64,000 nucleotides of DNA from Vanessa cardui (lineage: Eukaryota > Arthropoda > Insecta > Lepidoptera > Nymphalidae): the NCBI RefSeq assembly GCF_905220365.1, contig NC_061132.1, forward strand, positions 3,658,001 to 3,722,000. The letters are read 5' to 3'. The translations under genes and the position numbers were made by a program. The stretch's first letter is position 1. Every line of letters begins with the position of its first letter. The notes beneath the pieces are model-generated. The model saw nothing but the letters and a program-made list of their open reading frames with translations. It was not told the DNA's origin and did no database searches. Shown here in pieces: positions 1 to 11,421 of the stretch.

Positions 1-120
1 TCGTTGAAACGAATTGTTATATTATACTATACTATATACTATTATACATACGAGCCAAAAATAAAACGTCAATTAAATTGAAGAAACCCATCGCCAAAAA
101 CAGAGAGTTCGCTGAAAATA

Positions 121-713
121 TAAATAAAATTTTAACAAAAAGAAAAACCGACTTCAAACAAAACACTATTTTAAAACAAATGAATATGCACGAAAAAGTA
201 AGAAAAATAATTGCGTATTCAACATATTTTTTAGAGTCTTCCTAAGTTAAATGAAATGAAAAATATTAGACTACTTAAAAGTCGATTAACGATTATATCA
301 TGTAGTTATAGTTATTGGTATATTTGGAGCCGGTGTCAGCCACGGTGCCCTTGCCCCAACAATCAAAAGAAAGAAGCGATACGAGCCCCTTGATTGATCC
401 AGTATATTATTGTGTAAAAGGTAATTTGTAAAAAACATATTTGTTAAAGTATTCTCGTAATGTTTTTTGATAGATATACTGTAGGGTTTTATTGGCTGAC
501 ACCGACTCCAAATATAACAATAATTATAACTACATGATATAATCGTTAATCGACTTTTAAGTAGTTATATTTTTCATTTCATTTAACTTAGGAAGACTCT
601 AAAAAATATGTTGAATACGCAATTATTTTTCTTACTTTTTCGTGCATATTCATTTGTTTTAAAATAGTGTTTTGTTTGAAGTCGGTTTTTCTTTTTGTTA
701 AAATTTTATTTAT
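121..713. repeat. Foldback module with about 221-bp inverted arms
   Basis: Positions 121-342 are nearly the reverse complement of 493-713, with a spacer of about 150 bp. The arms carry the AACCGACTTC motif, the segment ending in GGTGTCAGCCA, and the TATTTTAAAACAAATG site. That last site is where piggyBac sits in the copy at 28940. The uninterrupted arm here serves as an empty-site reference. Confidence 0.85.
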
Positions 714-1045
714 TTTTTGATTTTAAGTGAAGCTGATGTTGACTAACTAATTTTTTTTAATATGGATAGATTAAGCGTTCCGTTTATATGAGGACAATTT
801 TTAAAGGAAACTTGCGAATAAAGCAAAAATAGACTTTCGAAAATGCGGATTTAATACGTCACGCGGCGTAAACTACAAGGATCCCTCGAAAGAGCTGTAA
901 TCGAACTCAGCAAAAAAACTTTGAAAAAGATCAACTATATTTCGTACATCATATGACATCACATCACATACACAAAATTTGATTAAAGATAGTAAGAAAT
1001 TCTGCCCCATATCGCACCCTAACTGCGAGCCGTATAGGAGTTCCA

Positions 1046-1297
1046 TCACTACATAGTATAAAACAAAGTCGCTTTCTCTGTCCCTATATCTTTAAATCTA
1101 CGCAACGGATTTTGATGCGGTTTTTTTTAAAAGATAATGTGATTCAAGGGGAAGGTTTGTGTATATAATACATGAACAATATAGTAAAGAAACACTGATA
1201 ATTTTAGAAGTTTGCGATGTGATGTCGTAAATAAACAAATTCTGTAGTATATTTAGTATCAGTATTGCACCCGTGCGAAGCCGGGGTGGGTAGCTAG
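1046..1297 (+). mobile_element. Non-autonomous Helitron, 252 bp
   Basis: It starts with TCACTACATAGTATAAAAC and ends with a GC hairpin (CCCGTGCGAAGCCGGGG) about 10 bases before CTAG. The flanks are A on the left and T on the right, the hallmark of Helitron insertion between A and T without target duplication. Copies of identical 252-bp span lie at 35722-35973 (+) and 23450-23701 (-). A 244-bp copy lies at 6772-7015 (-), and a shortened copy at 42691-42812 (-). It has no coding capacity. Confidence 0.85.
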
Positions 1298-1935
1298 TTG
1301 ATTATAATATTCGACTATGATAATTACATAAACATAACCACATTACGGAAGGTGACTCAAATATCCAAATAACCTATAAATAAAAGATTCGACCGAGTAT
1401 CGCTAACGTGCTCCTCAGAATTGTTCCGTTCCCTTCCGTTCCGTTACTTTGTCATGGATCCTGTGCTCAGAACCTTACCAAACTTTCACCAAATTACCCT
1501 TGAAGTATATATTTTATAATAAAAAAAGGAATAATCAAAATTGGGTAACGTGATTTTCAGTTATTCACCTATTTGTCGCGCATATACATAATGCAAATTT
1601 AAGACTTATGTCGTTTTCATACGGATACCATCATCGGAAAAAAAAAAAAAAATGGGACCCCACGGGAAGCACTACCTTTCAAACAAAAAAAAAATTATCA
1701 AAATCGGTCCACCCAGTGAAAAGTTATGAGGTAACAAACATAAAAAAAAAAAAAAAGAAATAAAAAAATACAGACGAATTGATAACCTCCTCCTTTTGGA
1801 AGTCGGTTGAAAATAAACATGATGCCGCCCCGAGTCGCACTCAGTCCCTTCACCGCAACGCAAACGGACACATAAGCCTTCGTTAGGTCCCGGAAACGCT
1901 TCAATGACAAACGGAAGCCGTCCCAGGAATATTGT

Positions 1936-3400
1936 CTAAAAATTATAAATTTAATATTTATTTGTCTAAATCATATTTGAAATCGAACAGTCGAAATATC
2001 GAAAATCAGCCAACAGTTTTGTCAAGTACAAACTGCCCTTTGTAAGCGTGACTTTAAATAATGTTGTCTTAAATTTTCGCGATTATTACACAGATTTAAA
2101 TGTGACTTTAAATGCTGACGTTATAGTAACATTTTGTAGTTTGGTTGAGTTCTATTGTTCTGCGATATTCTATCTAAACAAAATATTTTTTTTTTTACAT
2201 TTCTGCCATTAAAATTTTGCATCGTTTCAACCGTCGAGTGACATTTCGGGCTTTCTTGTATTACCAAACACTACAAATAAAACATACTAGAGTTTAGTAC
2301 GATTTGTAAGATTTGGCTGCCTAATATCATTGTCGTTATAAATTAAAACAAAGTTGTCACAACATTGGAACAAAAATCACATGCAATATTTCCTTTAAAG
2401 AGCATTTCATACGTCATTCAGTTACACGTGACGAAATTGATATGGCTCTATCAGAAAGATATTCTCGCCGCAGCCGGAGATTAAGTTGGAATACTGTTTG
2501 TTAAAGCTCACAAGGATCATCAAAAATATAACATGATTTTTTAAAATAACAAATGAATATCATATTGAAGAACGTTTCGAATGTGATACATATAATAACT
2601 CTAACACTATTTAAATTTTAGAAAAGGTCTGTTCCAAAAATAAGGATGAAAAAAATGGAAAAATATTTTAGAATTTTTAGGTCTATTATAAGGATAATAA
2701 GGGATAAAAAAATTAGACTTAAAAAACAATGGAAATAACATGTAATGTTGATTATTGATTTGACGTTTTTTTTTAAGTTATTTAAGATGAAGCTCAAAGA
2801 ATTCGATACAGTGTGAAGTGGTTTGACGTAAGTAGTTTAGCTACCCAGAATGTAATTATTTTACTCTTTCATATGTTTTCGAGATAGAAAAAACTTATTG
2901 GGTTATCTATCAATAAATTCTCAGGAGCTGTTAGTTCTTTAAGTTGTTCGGTTGTTTTTACAACTGTACCAACTCTATTCGTCATATTAGATCAAGAAAG
3001 TAAAAAGAAATCAAAGTTTTCTTGTGTGTGAGTGTGTATCTGTGTAAACATTTTTGAGACTAAAATTATGCTCTGTTCTGGCTAGTTTCCATAGAGGAAG
3101 GACATCATCATTGATACTTACTAGCATTCAACTTGTCCACCCATTCTCTGAGCTTCAGGCTCATTGTCTGCAGTAAATAATATACATCAAAATTTAAAAA
3201 CAAATTTTCCATATACAGTAGATGTATTTTGTAATATCCAATATAATTCAGAATTTCGAAAACTTCGTATGCCACTAAAAAAATATATCGTCAATCAGTA
3301 AGCCTGACAAAAAAATAATACTAACAGTTATTGCGGGGCAAAGGCGAGTAGCCGAATACCAGTTCTCATGTGGAATGATGATGATTTCCAATTTCATCCC
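1936..3400. other. AT-rich presumed intron of Gr-A
   Basis: There is no convincing reading frame in this stretch. An exon-like minus-strand interval (3167-3122) has a TTTACTGCAG acceptor and a GTAAGT donor, but its 46 bases do not resemble the receptor exon expected here. The missing fourth exon of Gr-A was looked for on the minus strand and not recognised. Confidence 0.4.
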
Positions 3401-3404
3401 TCAT

Positions 3405-3548
3405 ATTCTCTCAATGTATCAAGTAGGTTTTGCAGACTTATAAATTGGGCACCTGATCGAAAATGGTCTAAACCACGTACAAAACAAATCATTAACATTG
3501 TAAGAAATAACAACCATCACTTACAACGTCGCCGACCTTGGGAAATTT
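3405..3548 (-). repeat. Diverged SINE-like fragment, "dispersed repeat M"
   Basis: The minus-strand reading resembles a dispersed lepidopteran repeat that I know with a CATCAGGTGGCCCA-type core; here it reads ATCAGGTGCCCAATT. A better copy lies at 11422-11640 and further decayed pieces at 13115-13215 and 43480-43610. It lies in the presumed Gr-A intron. The plus-strand open frame at 3368-3550 has no coding support. Confidence 0.45.
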
Positions 3549-3614
3549 GATGTTAGGTTACTTACGCTTGTAACTACTTACTCACCCGTCTAACCGTAAC
3601 ACAAAAACACATGT

Positions 3615-3850
3615 ATGACTTTCGTGGTCGGGTAGTGTGTAGGCCGGTTTTCATGGGTACACCACTCCGAGGTCCCGGGTTAGATTCCCGGCCGATGTAG
3701 AAAAACTTTGTTAGTTGTCTATGTTGTCTTGGGTCTAAGTGTATGTGGTTGTTGATTCTGATTTTCCATAACACAAGTGCTTTAGCTACTTAAATTGGGA
3801 TCAGAGAAATATATTTGATGTTGTCCAATATTAATTATTATTATTTATAT
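3615..3850 (+). repeat. tRNA-derived SINE, family 2
   Basis: The head has an A-box-like GTGGTCGGGTAGTGTG and a B-box-like GGTTAGATTCCC inside the stem CCCGGGTTAGATTCCCGG. A conserved body (TAGTTGTCTATGTTGTCTTGG, then GTGCTTTAGCTACTTA) ends in GTTGTCCAATATT and a TTA-rich tail. The copy at 63531-63735 shares the head, body and tail. The B-box pattern implies RNA polymerase III origin. It sits in the Gr-A intron. Confidence 0.75.
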
Positions 3851-4794
3851 GCTTGTGTTACGGTTAGTGTTAGCGTTGAATGGTAGAAGCACATCATATT
3901 AGCATATAGTACATCCTCGGTTTTCACTTGCCCTGATTTGAAAAACGTGTTTTGTTTTAAATGCTATGATTCCCATTCATAGAACTCACATTTTGTTTTA
4001 TCAAATATGTTGTATTTAAGAATTACAGTTAATGCGATGAATAAAATTGTAAGTGTCGCATTAATTGCAGCAAGTAGATATTTGTTTCGTTTTATTTCCG
4101 ATTCGCCGTTTAGATCGTAATTTATCTGAAATATACAATGATTAGTTCAAAATTAATCAAGGCTATAGTTATTTAGTCCTAAGATCTACTACTTAGAGTA
4201 CAAGTCTTTCTACAAAAGAAGTTTTTAGTGGAATCCGCTTTACTTTTGCACGAAAGTCTAGTATATGAAAAACTGAAAAATTTCACAGTTTTTATACAAT
4301 AAAAAAATATATAGCTTGTTGTTGTGGCGTAAAATTATAAAATTATATACTTTGTTGAGAAAATTTGAATGTTTCGTTATATTTTTCATGCGGTTGATGC
4401 TCCCATAGGATCCCACTCCGGTCACAAATATTGTTGCTAGCACAGTGAAAAAGCTTCCAACAGGAAACGATGCATACGCCTCGTAAAACTCAAGGGTATA
4501 GAAATACAATCGTGCTAATTCACAAGAATCTAAAATAACGAAAAAAAACCGTTTAATAAATTTATATCTCAAATCAAAAATAATCTTGATAATATTTTAT
4601 AAAACTTACGAGTGCAGAATGATAGGATGTAACTGTATATAGCGATTGGTCGGGATACTGTAACTGTGTAGCCTCCACGGTCGTGAGCGAAGCGTAGCGG
4701 AGCAAGCCCCAGGGCTCGCGACAGGCGCAACACGAATCCCAACGCACCCTGAACTTTACACGCTTCGTCCTGCATCTTCACACCTCGTTACCTC

Positions 4795-5165
4795 GCCGAG
4801 GACGTTTGTCATCAAATTCTCTATTTGTACTTATTTCAACTTAAATCATTCAAATAACAAATATATATTAAATATACACACAGGCTGTTTTGCCCTTCCC
4901 CGAGATTCAATTTTCTCCCAAACCAAATTTTATCAAAATCGGCTTTGTGATTTATGCATAAAGAGCTCTCAGTGAGAGTCATATTATATATATAAATATA
5001 TTGTTACTTCTGTTGATCTATATATTTTATGTGTTTATTATGTCTTGCAAATGAAAGGATACATGTAATGCAAAAAGTCCAGTTAGTAGCGTGTAAAATT
5101 TTTCATTACATTTCAACTGATGTAACTTAAAATGATTATGATAAACTAAAGCCCACTGAACAAAA
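4795..5165. other. Intergenic DNA upstream of Gr-A
   Basis: This is AT-rich sequence just upstream (5') of the Gr-A start on the minus strand, so any Gr-A promoter would lie here. Positions 4925-4950 carry the phrase TTTTATCAAAATCGG, which recurs near 5388 and in the composite repeat and points to old repeat content. No gene is seen. Confidence 0.3.
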
Positions 5166-5168
5166 TAC

Positions 5169-5228
5169 AGAAGGATACAACAGTTTCCATCAGGTAATCT
5201 AACCTGACGGAAACTGCTGTATCCTTCT
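5169..5228. repeat. 60-bp hairpin with 27-bp arms
   Basis: AGAAGGATACAACAGTTTCC and its continuation pair with the reverse complement ending GTATCCTTCT. The two 27-base arms have two mismatches and a 6-base loop. The mismatches would give wobble-like pairs in RNA. It could be a small palindromic element or a hairpin RNA source. No mature product can be inferred. Confidence 0.7.
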
Positions 5229-6097
5229 GAATTTTATTTTTAATCTAGCGGAATCTGCTGCTTTACCCGCTCATAATTTATAAAACATAACCTGTAGCAC
5301 ACAAACCCCTAATTTTACCTTTTAAGGGATGATTTAAGGAAACTAACCTATGTGTTTTCCGGAGATTCAAACTAATTCCATACAAAATTTTATCAAAATC
5401 GGTTTTACGGTTAAGCGTGAAGAGCTAAGAGACAGCTTTGCATTTATACTATTAGTAGATCGACAATACGCAGATTCTCGTTCAGCGTATGACTCGTGTG
5501 TTCCGATGCGTACTGATGTCTGTTGTTTTGTCATTATAAACTGACACGCTTCCAAAGGGTGATAAGAATCGAATCGATTGTAGTAGAATCAATAAATATT
5601 GGAGTAGAATAGAAATTCAGTTAATAATATATATTATGATAAAAAAACTGGTTTTAAACCTTCTTCTGCAAAAGAGTTGATAAGGTCTAAATTTATGGTT
5701 GTGCAAGCTTGGAATAATTTCATCGCTGCATTTAATGGAAGTTGATTAAGCCATACTTCTTGGATATTATTGCCATACACTACCATTAATGATTGTAGTT
5801 AATATACACAGCAACATGTACATTAGATATAAAATGACTCTTATCTAGAACAATCTATACAAACAATACTTAAGTTATACTACCTTTTAACTAAAGCTCC
5901 ATATCTTTCAATAAGCGTTCTTTTGTAATCATATTATTTGAATCGATCTCAACGCATTATCCCTAGATTTATCAGTTATTTTAATACGAACTTGCTTCTA
6001 CTATCTTGGCTAGGTAGGAAAGATATGTTGTCTTACAGTCAGAAACATGTAAAGGCTAGATTAAATATGATGACTACTATATATCGCTATAGCATTG
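5229..6097. other. Unannotated AT-rich intergenic DNA
   Basis: Short open frames overlap here on both strands, but none has codon structure, splice sites or recognisable motifs. Nothing beyond old repeat fragments is seen. Confidence 0.3.
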
Positions 6098-6374
6098 AAC
6101 AACAACAACAACAACAGCCTGTAGGAGGAGGAAAAGGTTTGAAACATATACCACCACGCTGTTCCAATGCATGTTGGTGGAATACACATGTGGAAGAATT
6201 CTTATGAATTAGACACACGCAGGTTTCTTCACGATGTTTTTCTTTAACGCCGAGCTCGAGATGAAATATAAACACAAATTAAGCTCATGAATATTCAGTG
6301 GTGCTTGCCTGGGTTTGAACGCGCAATCATCAATTAAGATGCACGCTTTCTAACCACTGGGACATCTCGGCTCT
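6098..6374 (-). repeat. tRNA-derived SINE, family 1, copy A
   Basis: On the minus strand it begins with a tRNA-like head (GCCGAGATGTCCCAGTGG, with a diverged B box read from GGGTTTGAACGCGC). It runs through a body containing CACATGTG and GGTTTGAAACATAT and ends in (GTT)n, seen here as CAACAACAACAACAA at the left edge. Other copies are at 8211-8503, 13916-14181, 16961-17047 and 43276-43437. Confidence 0.8.
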
Positions 6375-6771
6375 TAAGCATTAGATCTAAAGATTTAAGT
6401 CATAGGTGAAAGGTATGATTTATTTTAATTCATGGTCTATTTACTACCTTGAGATATTACTAACTTAGATTCAGTGGCTTAGCCGTGAAAATGTAGTAAG
6501 CGTGTAATAGAGTTACAGATTTATAGTATTAGTTCAGATTTTAAATGTTGAGTATACAATCTATATGTGAATGTGATGAAACTTTTTAATATATTTTAAT
6601 ATTAATATTTTTAATATTTTTTAACTTTAATTAATTAATAATAGTTCGAGGTGTTACTTAGTATAATAAGTCATTCTCGTTCTTATACCCGTATTTATTG
6701 ATGAATATGAGAAAACAACAAATTAATTTATGTTAAAAAAACAACTAAACTTATCTGAATATTATTTAAAT
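6375..6771. other. Unannotated AT-rich DNA
   Basis: It contains TTAATATTTTTAATATTTTTT runs and no gene-like frame. Nothing identifiable. Confidence 0.3.
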
Positions 6772-7015
6772 CTAGCGATCCGCCCCGGCTTCGCACGGGC
6801 GCTGTACTCGTACTGAATTTACTACAGAATTTAACGATATGACATTACAAACCTCTAAAATTATCAGTGTTTCTTTACGATGTTGTCCCTGTATTATATA
6901 CAAAAACCTTTCTCTTGAATCACTCTATCAAAATCCATTGCGTATTTTTAAAGATTTCAGCATACAAAGGGACATTGGGACAGAGAAAGCGACTTTGTTT
7001 CATATTATGTAGTGA
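6772..7015 (-). mobile_element. Non-autonomous Helitron, 244 bp
   Basis: On the minus strand it starts TCACTACATAATATG and ends with the CCCGTGCGAAGCCGGGGCGG hairpin, then CTAG, flanked by A and T. It is the same family as 1046-1297. This is the only copy in the window lying outside the composite repeat, showing that the Helitron also moves alone. Confidence 0.82.
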
Positions 7016-7178
7016 TGATATTCTATTGTTCTAGATAGCTCTTTGAATAAATGTTATCTTTGATGTTGAACTGCCTTATGATGATCAAAAAAGTAGTCAT
7101 GACGCCGAATACCTGAAAATTAGAATTGCTCTATACTGACATCCATATGCACTTTTCCAATTAGAGCTCGAGACACTG

Positions 7179-7398
7179 AGCTCTAATAGGTAAAGTACGA
7201 CACAACTTTCGAAGCTGTTCGCATCTATAGATTCTCACATCAGTTCAAAGGTCATATGAAGTTATTACGTTTGTGTAATAAGAAATAAATATATTAGATA
7301 ATTTAGGATGGCCTACTTAATTCGGATGTGATCGGTTTTACGAATTTTGACGATGCTACATCTAAGTTGTGTCGTACTTTATCTAAATAGGCTCTAAT
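7179..7398. repeat. Foldback-like repeat with 30-35 bp arms
   Basis: AGCTCTAATAGGTAAAGTAC and its continuation (7179-7208) are reverse-complementary to AAGTTGTGTCGTACTTTATC and its continuation (7364-7398), with about 155 bp between. The arms are imperfect (AAATAG inserted on the right). Probably a small non-autonomous element; no coding. Confidence 0.6.
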
Positions 7399-8210
7399 AG
7401 TAAAATTATAATTGGTATTAAAAATCCAGATAAAGTAATATAAAGATAAAGCATTGATAATAAGTAGGACAATATTTAGCCCTTGTATATGCATTGAAAC
7501 GCTGACCCCGTCTCATATCCAAGAAACAATGTTAAGCCTCAGCACCGCTGCGGCAAAGGCTGAGGCCATAAAACGATACAAATATGTCTTATGTTAAATT
7601 AATGTTTTGTCCCATTTGCTGTTAGCTTGGCCCTTAGAATAAAACTAAATAGAATAATACTGCAAAAAACTTCATTTAACCGGATCAGAGGATCGGAATT
7701 GCGATACAACGAATGGTGCTGTATTCCTGCCAATATTTCACGAAGTCAATATATATACAATAAGTATTTTTAATTCATATTTGCATATATTTAAGGACTT
7801 CATGTTAATAATTCTTATGTAAATTCACCCGTAATAGTTCGTATAATCAGCACAAAAACTATAAATTAAGCACATGTAAAAAACGACGATTCAGAAAATG
7901 TGGTCCTTATTTCTAATCTTACCGCAGCCGTAAACGATCTCGTGAAATCGCATACACCGTGAGGTCGGAACTTAGGCATTTGGAACTCATAGAAATTAAA
8001 CAGAACTGGCAGTTTCACTCGAGACGGCGTGCAAATTAGGTTGTTAAGTAACTGTGTTCAAAATAGCCTGGAACTAAAGTAGTAAATGAGATCAAGAATC
8101 CTACTAAGGGAGAACAATATTCTTTATTGTAGACCTGCTGCTATTGCTGGTATTTCTTATTTTGTGTACTCTCTTTCCGGTCAAGTTGGATTTGCCATCC
8201 TACCAGATTA
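7399..8210. other. Unannotated intergenic DNA
   Basis: No frame with coding character or splice structure is seen. There are scattered moderately GC patches (7500-7570, 7925-8000) without recognisable protein similarity. Confidence 0.3.
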
Positions 8211-8503
8211 TCAACAACAACAATAGCCTGTAAATTTCCCACTGTCGGCTTAAGGCCTCCTCTCTCTATGAGAAGAAGGTTTGAAACATGTTCAACCACG
8301 CTGTTTCAATGCGGAATTGGTGGAAAACATATGTGACAGTATTTCTATGAAATTAAACATATACTGGTTTCCTTCACCACTGAGCTCGAGATTAATTATA
8401 AACACAAATTAAGCACATGAATATTCAGCGGTGCTTGCCTGGGTTTGAACCTGCAATCATCGGTTAAGATGCACGCGTACTCACCTCTGGGTCATCTCGG
8501 CTT
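8211..8503 (-). repeat. tRNA-derived SINE, family 1, copy B
   Basis: On the minus strand: the tRNA-like head with GAGATGACCCAGAGG, a B-box region read from GGGTTTGAACCTGC, the body ending AAATTTACAGGCTATTG, and a (GTT)n tail. It is nearly full length and is the clearest example of the family together with 13916-14181. Confidence 0.82.
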
Positions 8504-8797
8504 ATCATAATGAGGGAATGATGTGTGTATCACAACATAGTGCACAAGTGCGATACACTTATGCACTATGATGTAAACCAATGTATGTTAGTTATCAACA
8601 TAGGTGCAATTTAAGTTCATAGAAGAGTTTGAATTCACTATGAAATTTTAACTTTAATGAAAAATAATGTATCCATTACCTTATATTGTGTCCGATGACT
8701 GGGTTCCATCCAAAGTAAGAGATTGCCAATTTGGTATATAAACCACAAAACTGTCAACGTTTCGCTTTGTACAAATTTATATAGTGAGTCAACTGTA

Positions 8798-10520
8798 ATC
8801 AAAATCAAATTCAAAATAAACTTTATTCAAGTGGGCTTTTACAAGCACTTTGAATCGAATTAAGTGAAGCTACCACCGGTTCGGAAAGTAGATTCTATCG
8901 AGAAGAACCGGCAAGAAACTCAGTAGTTACTCTTTTTCAACATATAAAAAATACAGTCATGTTAGTTAATACAATTATTTAAATTAATATATCCTACCTG
9001 GAAGTAAACAGGTATTATTAATTCCACGCCTTTTTATCATCTACAAAATGTTGTATCGAATAATAGGCCTTTTTTACCAATGTATTTTTTATTAACGATT
9101 TGAATTTACGAGACGGCAAAGTTAAAAATATCTGCGGAATTTTATTATATAAACGGATAGCTTGCCCCAAGAAAGATTTATCGACATTGCGGAGTTAATC
9201 AATGATTATCACTGATTTTATCAAAGTGATCAATGTTACTGTGAATAGTAATAGTATATGATATTGTTGTAAATATATTGCGACGCAACAGTGAGTCTTC
9301 CTACTCTGTTAAAAACATCCCGAAGAGAGTCTCTAGCTCCAAGATTATAAATAAACCGAATTGCTCTCTTTGTAAAATAAAGACAGATTCAATATCTGCA
9401 GCGTTGCCTCAAAGTAATATGCCATATGACATAATACTGTGAAAAGAACCAAAATAAACTAAACGAGCGGTATCAATATCAGTTAGTTGTCTAACTTTTC
9501 TAAACGCGTATGCTGCGGAGCTGAGTCTTTCTGTTAGGGACGACAAATGGGGACTCCACTGAAGTCTGGAATCCAATTCTATTTCCAAGAACACCGTAGT
9601 ATCGGCTACAGCAAGCCGGCCACCGCTTAAAGATATATTATAATTTTGCTTTCTGGCATTGGGTAAGATAAAAACTACACATTTTGGTTTTTGAGCATTC
9701 AAAACCAAATTATTTACTTTAAACCAATCGTGTATCTGTAATAGTGCACCGTTCACATCGTAATAGTCAGTTTTTATCCTGTCAACCTTAAAAATCAGTG
9801 AAGTATCGTCAGCAAACAATACTAAATCAAAAATACCTTTAACAAAAAAGGGAGGTCATTTATATATACTAGAAATAGAAAGGGACCCAAAATTGAACCT
9901 TGTGGAACACCCATTTTTAACGTAGATCCAGAACACTTTATTTCATTAATGAAAACTTGCGGGATTCTTTGACTTAAGTATGAAGCAATGAGATCGAGAG
10001 CCCTACCTTTAACGCCGTAATATTTGAGTTTATAAAGAAGCGTCTCGTGGTCTACACAATCAAATGTTTTAGATAAATCACAGAATACTCCAATAGCATT
10101 CTGTGATTTCTCCCAAGCATCGTAAATATGCTTAAGAAGCGCAATTCCCGCATCAGTTGTTGATCGACCTCTTGCAAAACCAAATTGCCTACTATGAAAA
10201 ATAGTATTAGTACCAAAATGGGTAAGAAGTCGATTTAAAATATTTTTTTCAAAAATTTTACTTAAAGATGGGTGTATTAAAATAGGCCTGTAATTACTGG
10301 GATCGCTTCTATTTCCATTCTTAAATAGTGATAAGACTTTACTACGTTTTAACAAGTTAAGGAATGAACCCTTGTCCAAACTCTTGTTAAAAATTACTGC
10401 TATATACGGAGCAATATCGTATATGATGTTATTTATGAATTTTACCGCAATGCCCCATATGTCGTTAGTTTTTTTAATATTGAGTGTTTTAAATACTTTT
10501 ATAACATCTATTGCATGACG
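8798..10520 (-). mobile_element. Jockey-like LINE, 5'-truncated and inactive
   Basis: On the minus strand, 10379-9822 encodes reverse transcriptase motifs including NYRPILIHPSLSKIFEKNIL, GVFCDLSKTFDCVDH and MGVPQGSILGPFLFLVYIND. Then 9819-9409 continues with FADDTSLIF and the thumb region. The halves are in different frames near 9820-9840, so the protein is broken. The 3' untranslated region runs to about 8798 and ends in a degenerate GATTTT repeat tail. A sister copy lies at 50285-52265, and 3'-end fragments at 53343-53439 and 57215-57420. The endonuclease half is absent. Confidence 0.85.
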
Positions 10521-11421
10521 ATTAGTACCGATTAATAAAAATTTAAAGACAATATTTTTCGATTAGTTAATATGTCAAATTAAGATTGACCTAGGCTCCA
10601 GAGAGGCCGAAGAGTTATTTCTATGCCAAATATATTCAGTACTTATCTACCTCATTTGCCTAGTGCCTAGATATATATGGCGAAAAATCACGACGACAGG
10701 CTCAGTCCCTAAGTAAGGCCGTTAAATGGTTATTGGCTATTTATGTAAATATATTCTAAGTAACGTATAGAAGTTAGAAAACACTCGCCAGCATTTTGTC
10801 CTGTATCTGAGCTCTTTACGGTCGTGTCAGAACCGTCAGAATTGCCAAGGAATGGAAAGTGCATCTATGTTAACGCACATACTTGAGTATTTCAATATGT
10901 CGTCTGTTGAAGCTGGTCTCCTCTTGATTGGCTATGATTGAAATCAGTCGAGATATCACCGTCATCGTCGTCATCATAAACATTGTCTTAATATACTACA
11001 TCCTTATCTCAGTAGTATCCAGTATAAAGAGCACATCTTATAAGTATACCTGATAAAGTGACCGCCGATGCCACAACATAAAGGCCGTTCATCATGTCAG
11101 AAACGGTGTAAGCAAGTATGAGCAACACGATAGTCCCTTCTTCTTTGTTTATCTCTATAATTGTATTGCATATCAACAGGTATGCGTGAAAGAGACGGCG
11201 AGTCTTTGTATGTGCAGATGTCGCATTAATGGGCTTCGATCCATCTTAAAAAAATAGAGAAGAGTTAAATGCGGAGTATGTCGTAGCAGACAAAAGGTCT
11301 AATTAAATTTTACATACTTCACGATGCGGCTCTTGAAGCTTTAATGTACTTATTAGGACATGAAAGTGCAACTACTGTTTTGGAAAACATGCAAAAATTA
11401 AATTTTATACACTATTTTTAG
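10521..11421. other. Unannotated intergenic DNA
   Basis: Mixed-composition DNA, with moderate GC at 10590-10700 and 10780-11050. No credible open frame, tRNA-like stem or terminal repeat was recognised. Confidence 0.3.

Larger units (their letters stand above)
119..1814 (+). mobile_element. Composite repeat copy 1 (foldback plus Helitron), inserted in a Gr-A exon
   Basis: This is a complete copy of a roughly 1.69 kb repeat that recurs at 28940-36490 and, reversed or broken, at 22954-24860, 42226-43250 and 52690-54040. It starts with a foldback (arms 121-342 and 493-713), continues through unique repeat DNA, contains a 252-bp Helitron (1046-1297), and ends in an A-rich tract and GGAAGTCGGTTGAAAAT. 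AACCGACTTC occurs near both ends in inverted orientation. Boundaries come from where copies 1 and 2 stop matching. The flanks suggest a short AAA target duplication (116-118 and 1815-1817). No transposase frame is visible, so it is probably non-autonomous. Confidence 0.75.
52..4775 (-). pseudogene. Gustatory receptor-like gene Gr-A, disrupted by a repeat insertion
   Basis: Five coding segments are seen on the minus strand: 4775-4610 (exon 1), 4529-4351 (exon 2), 4125-3990 (exon 3), and an exon at 1935-1815 that resumes at about 118-52 beyond a 1.7 kb repeat. Exon 1 encodes the N-terminus with a GALGFVLRLSRALGLAPLRF stretch. Exon 2 has a membrane segment followed by NRMKNITKHSNFLNK, and exon 3 has another hydrophobic helix. 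All three are bounded by good GT/AG sites with phases 1, 0 and 1, matching Gr-C at 54359-59350. The interrupted exon reads LTKAYVSVCVAVKGLSATRG and then NSLFLAMGFFNLIDVLFLAR, aligning with the fifth exon of Gr-C and also ending in phase 1. I could not find the exon expected between 3990 and 1935. The acceptor at 1936-1937 implies a phase one base off from Gr-C. Exons 6-8 would lie before position 1. Family assignment is by pattern recognition, and the ligand is unknown. Confidence 0.72.

Noticed and set aside
3122..3167. Exon-like 46-base interval on the minus strand with good splice sites
   Set aside because: Its phase and translation do not match the receptor exon expected there, and such short intervals arise by chance.
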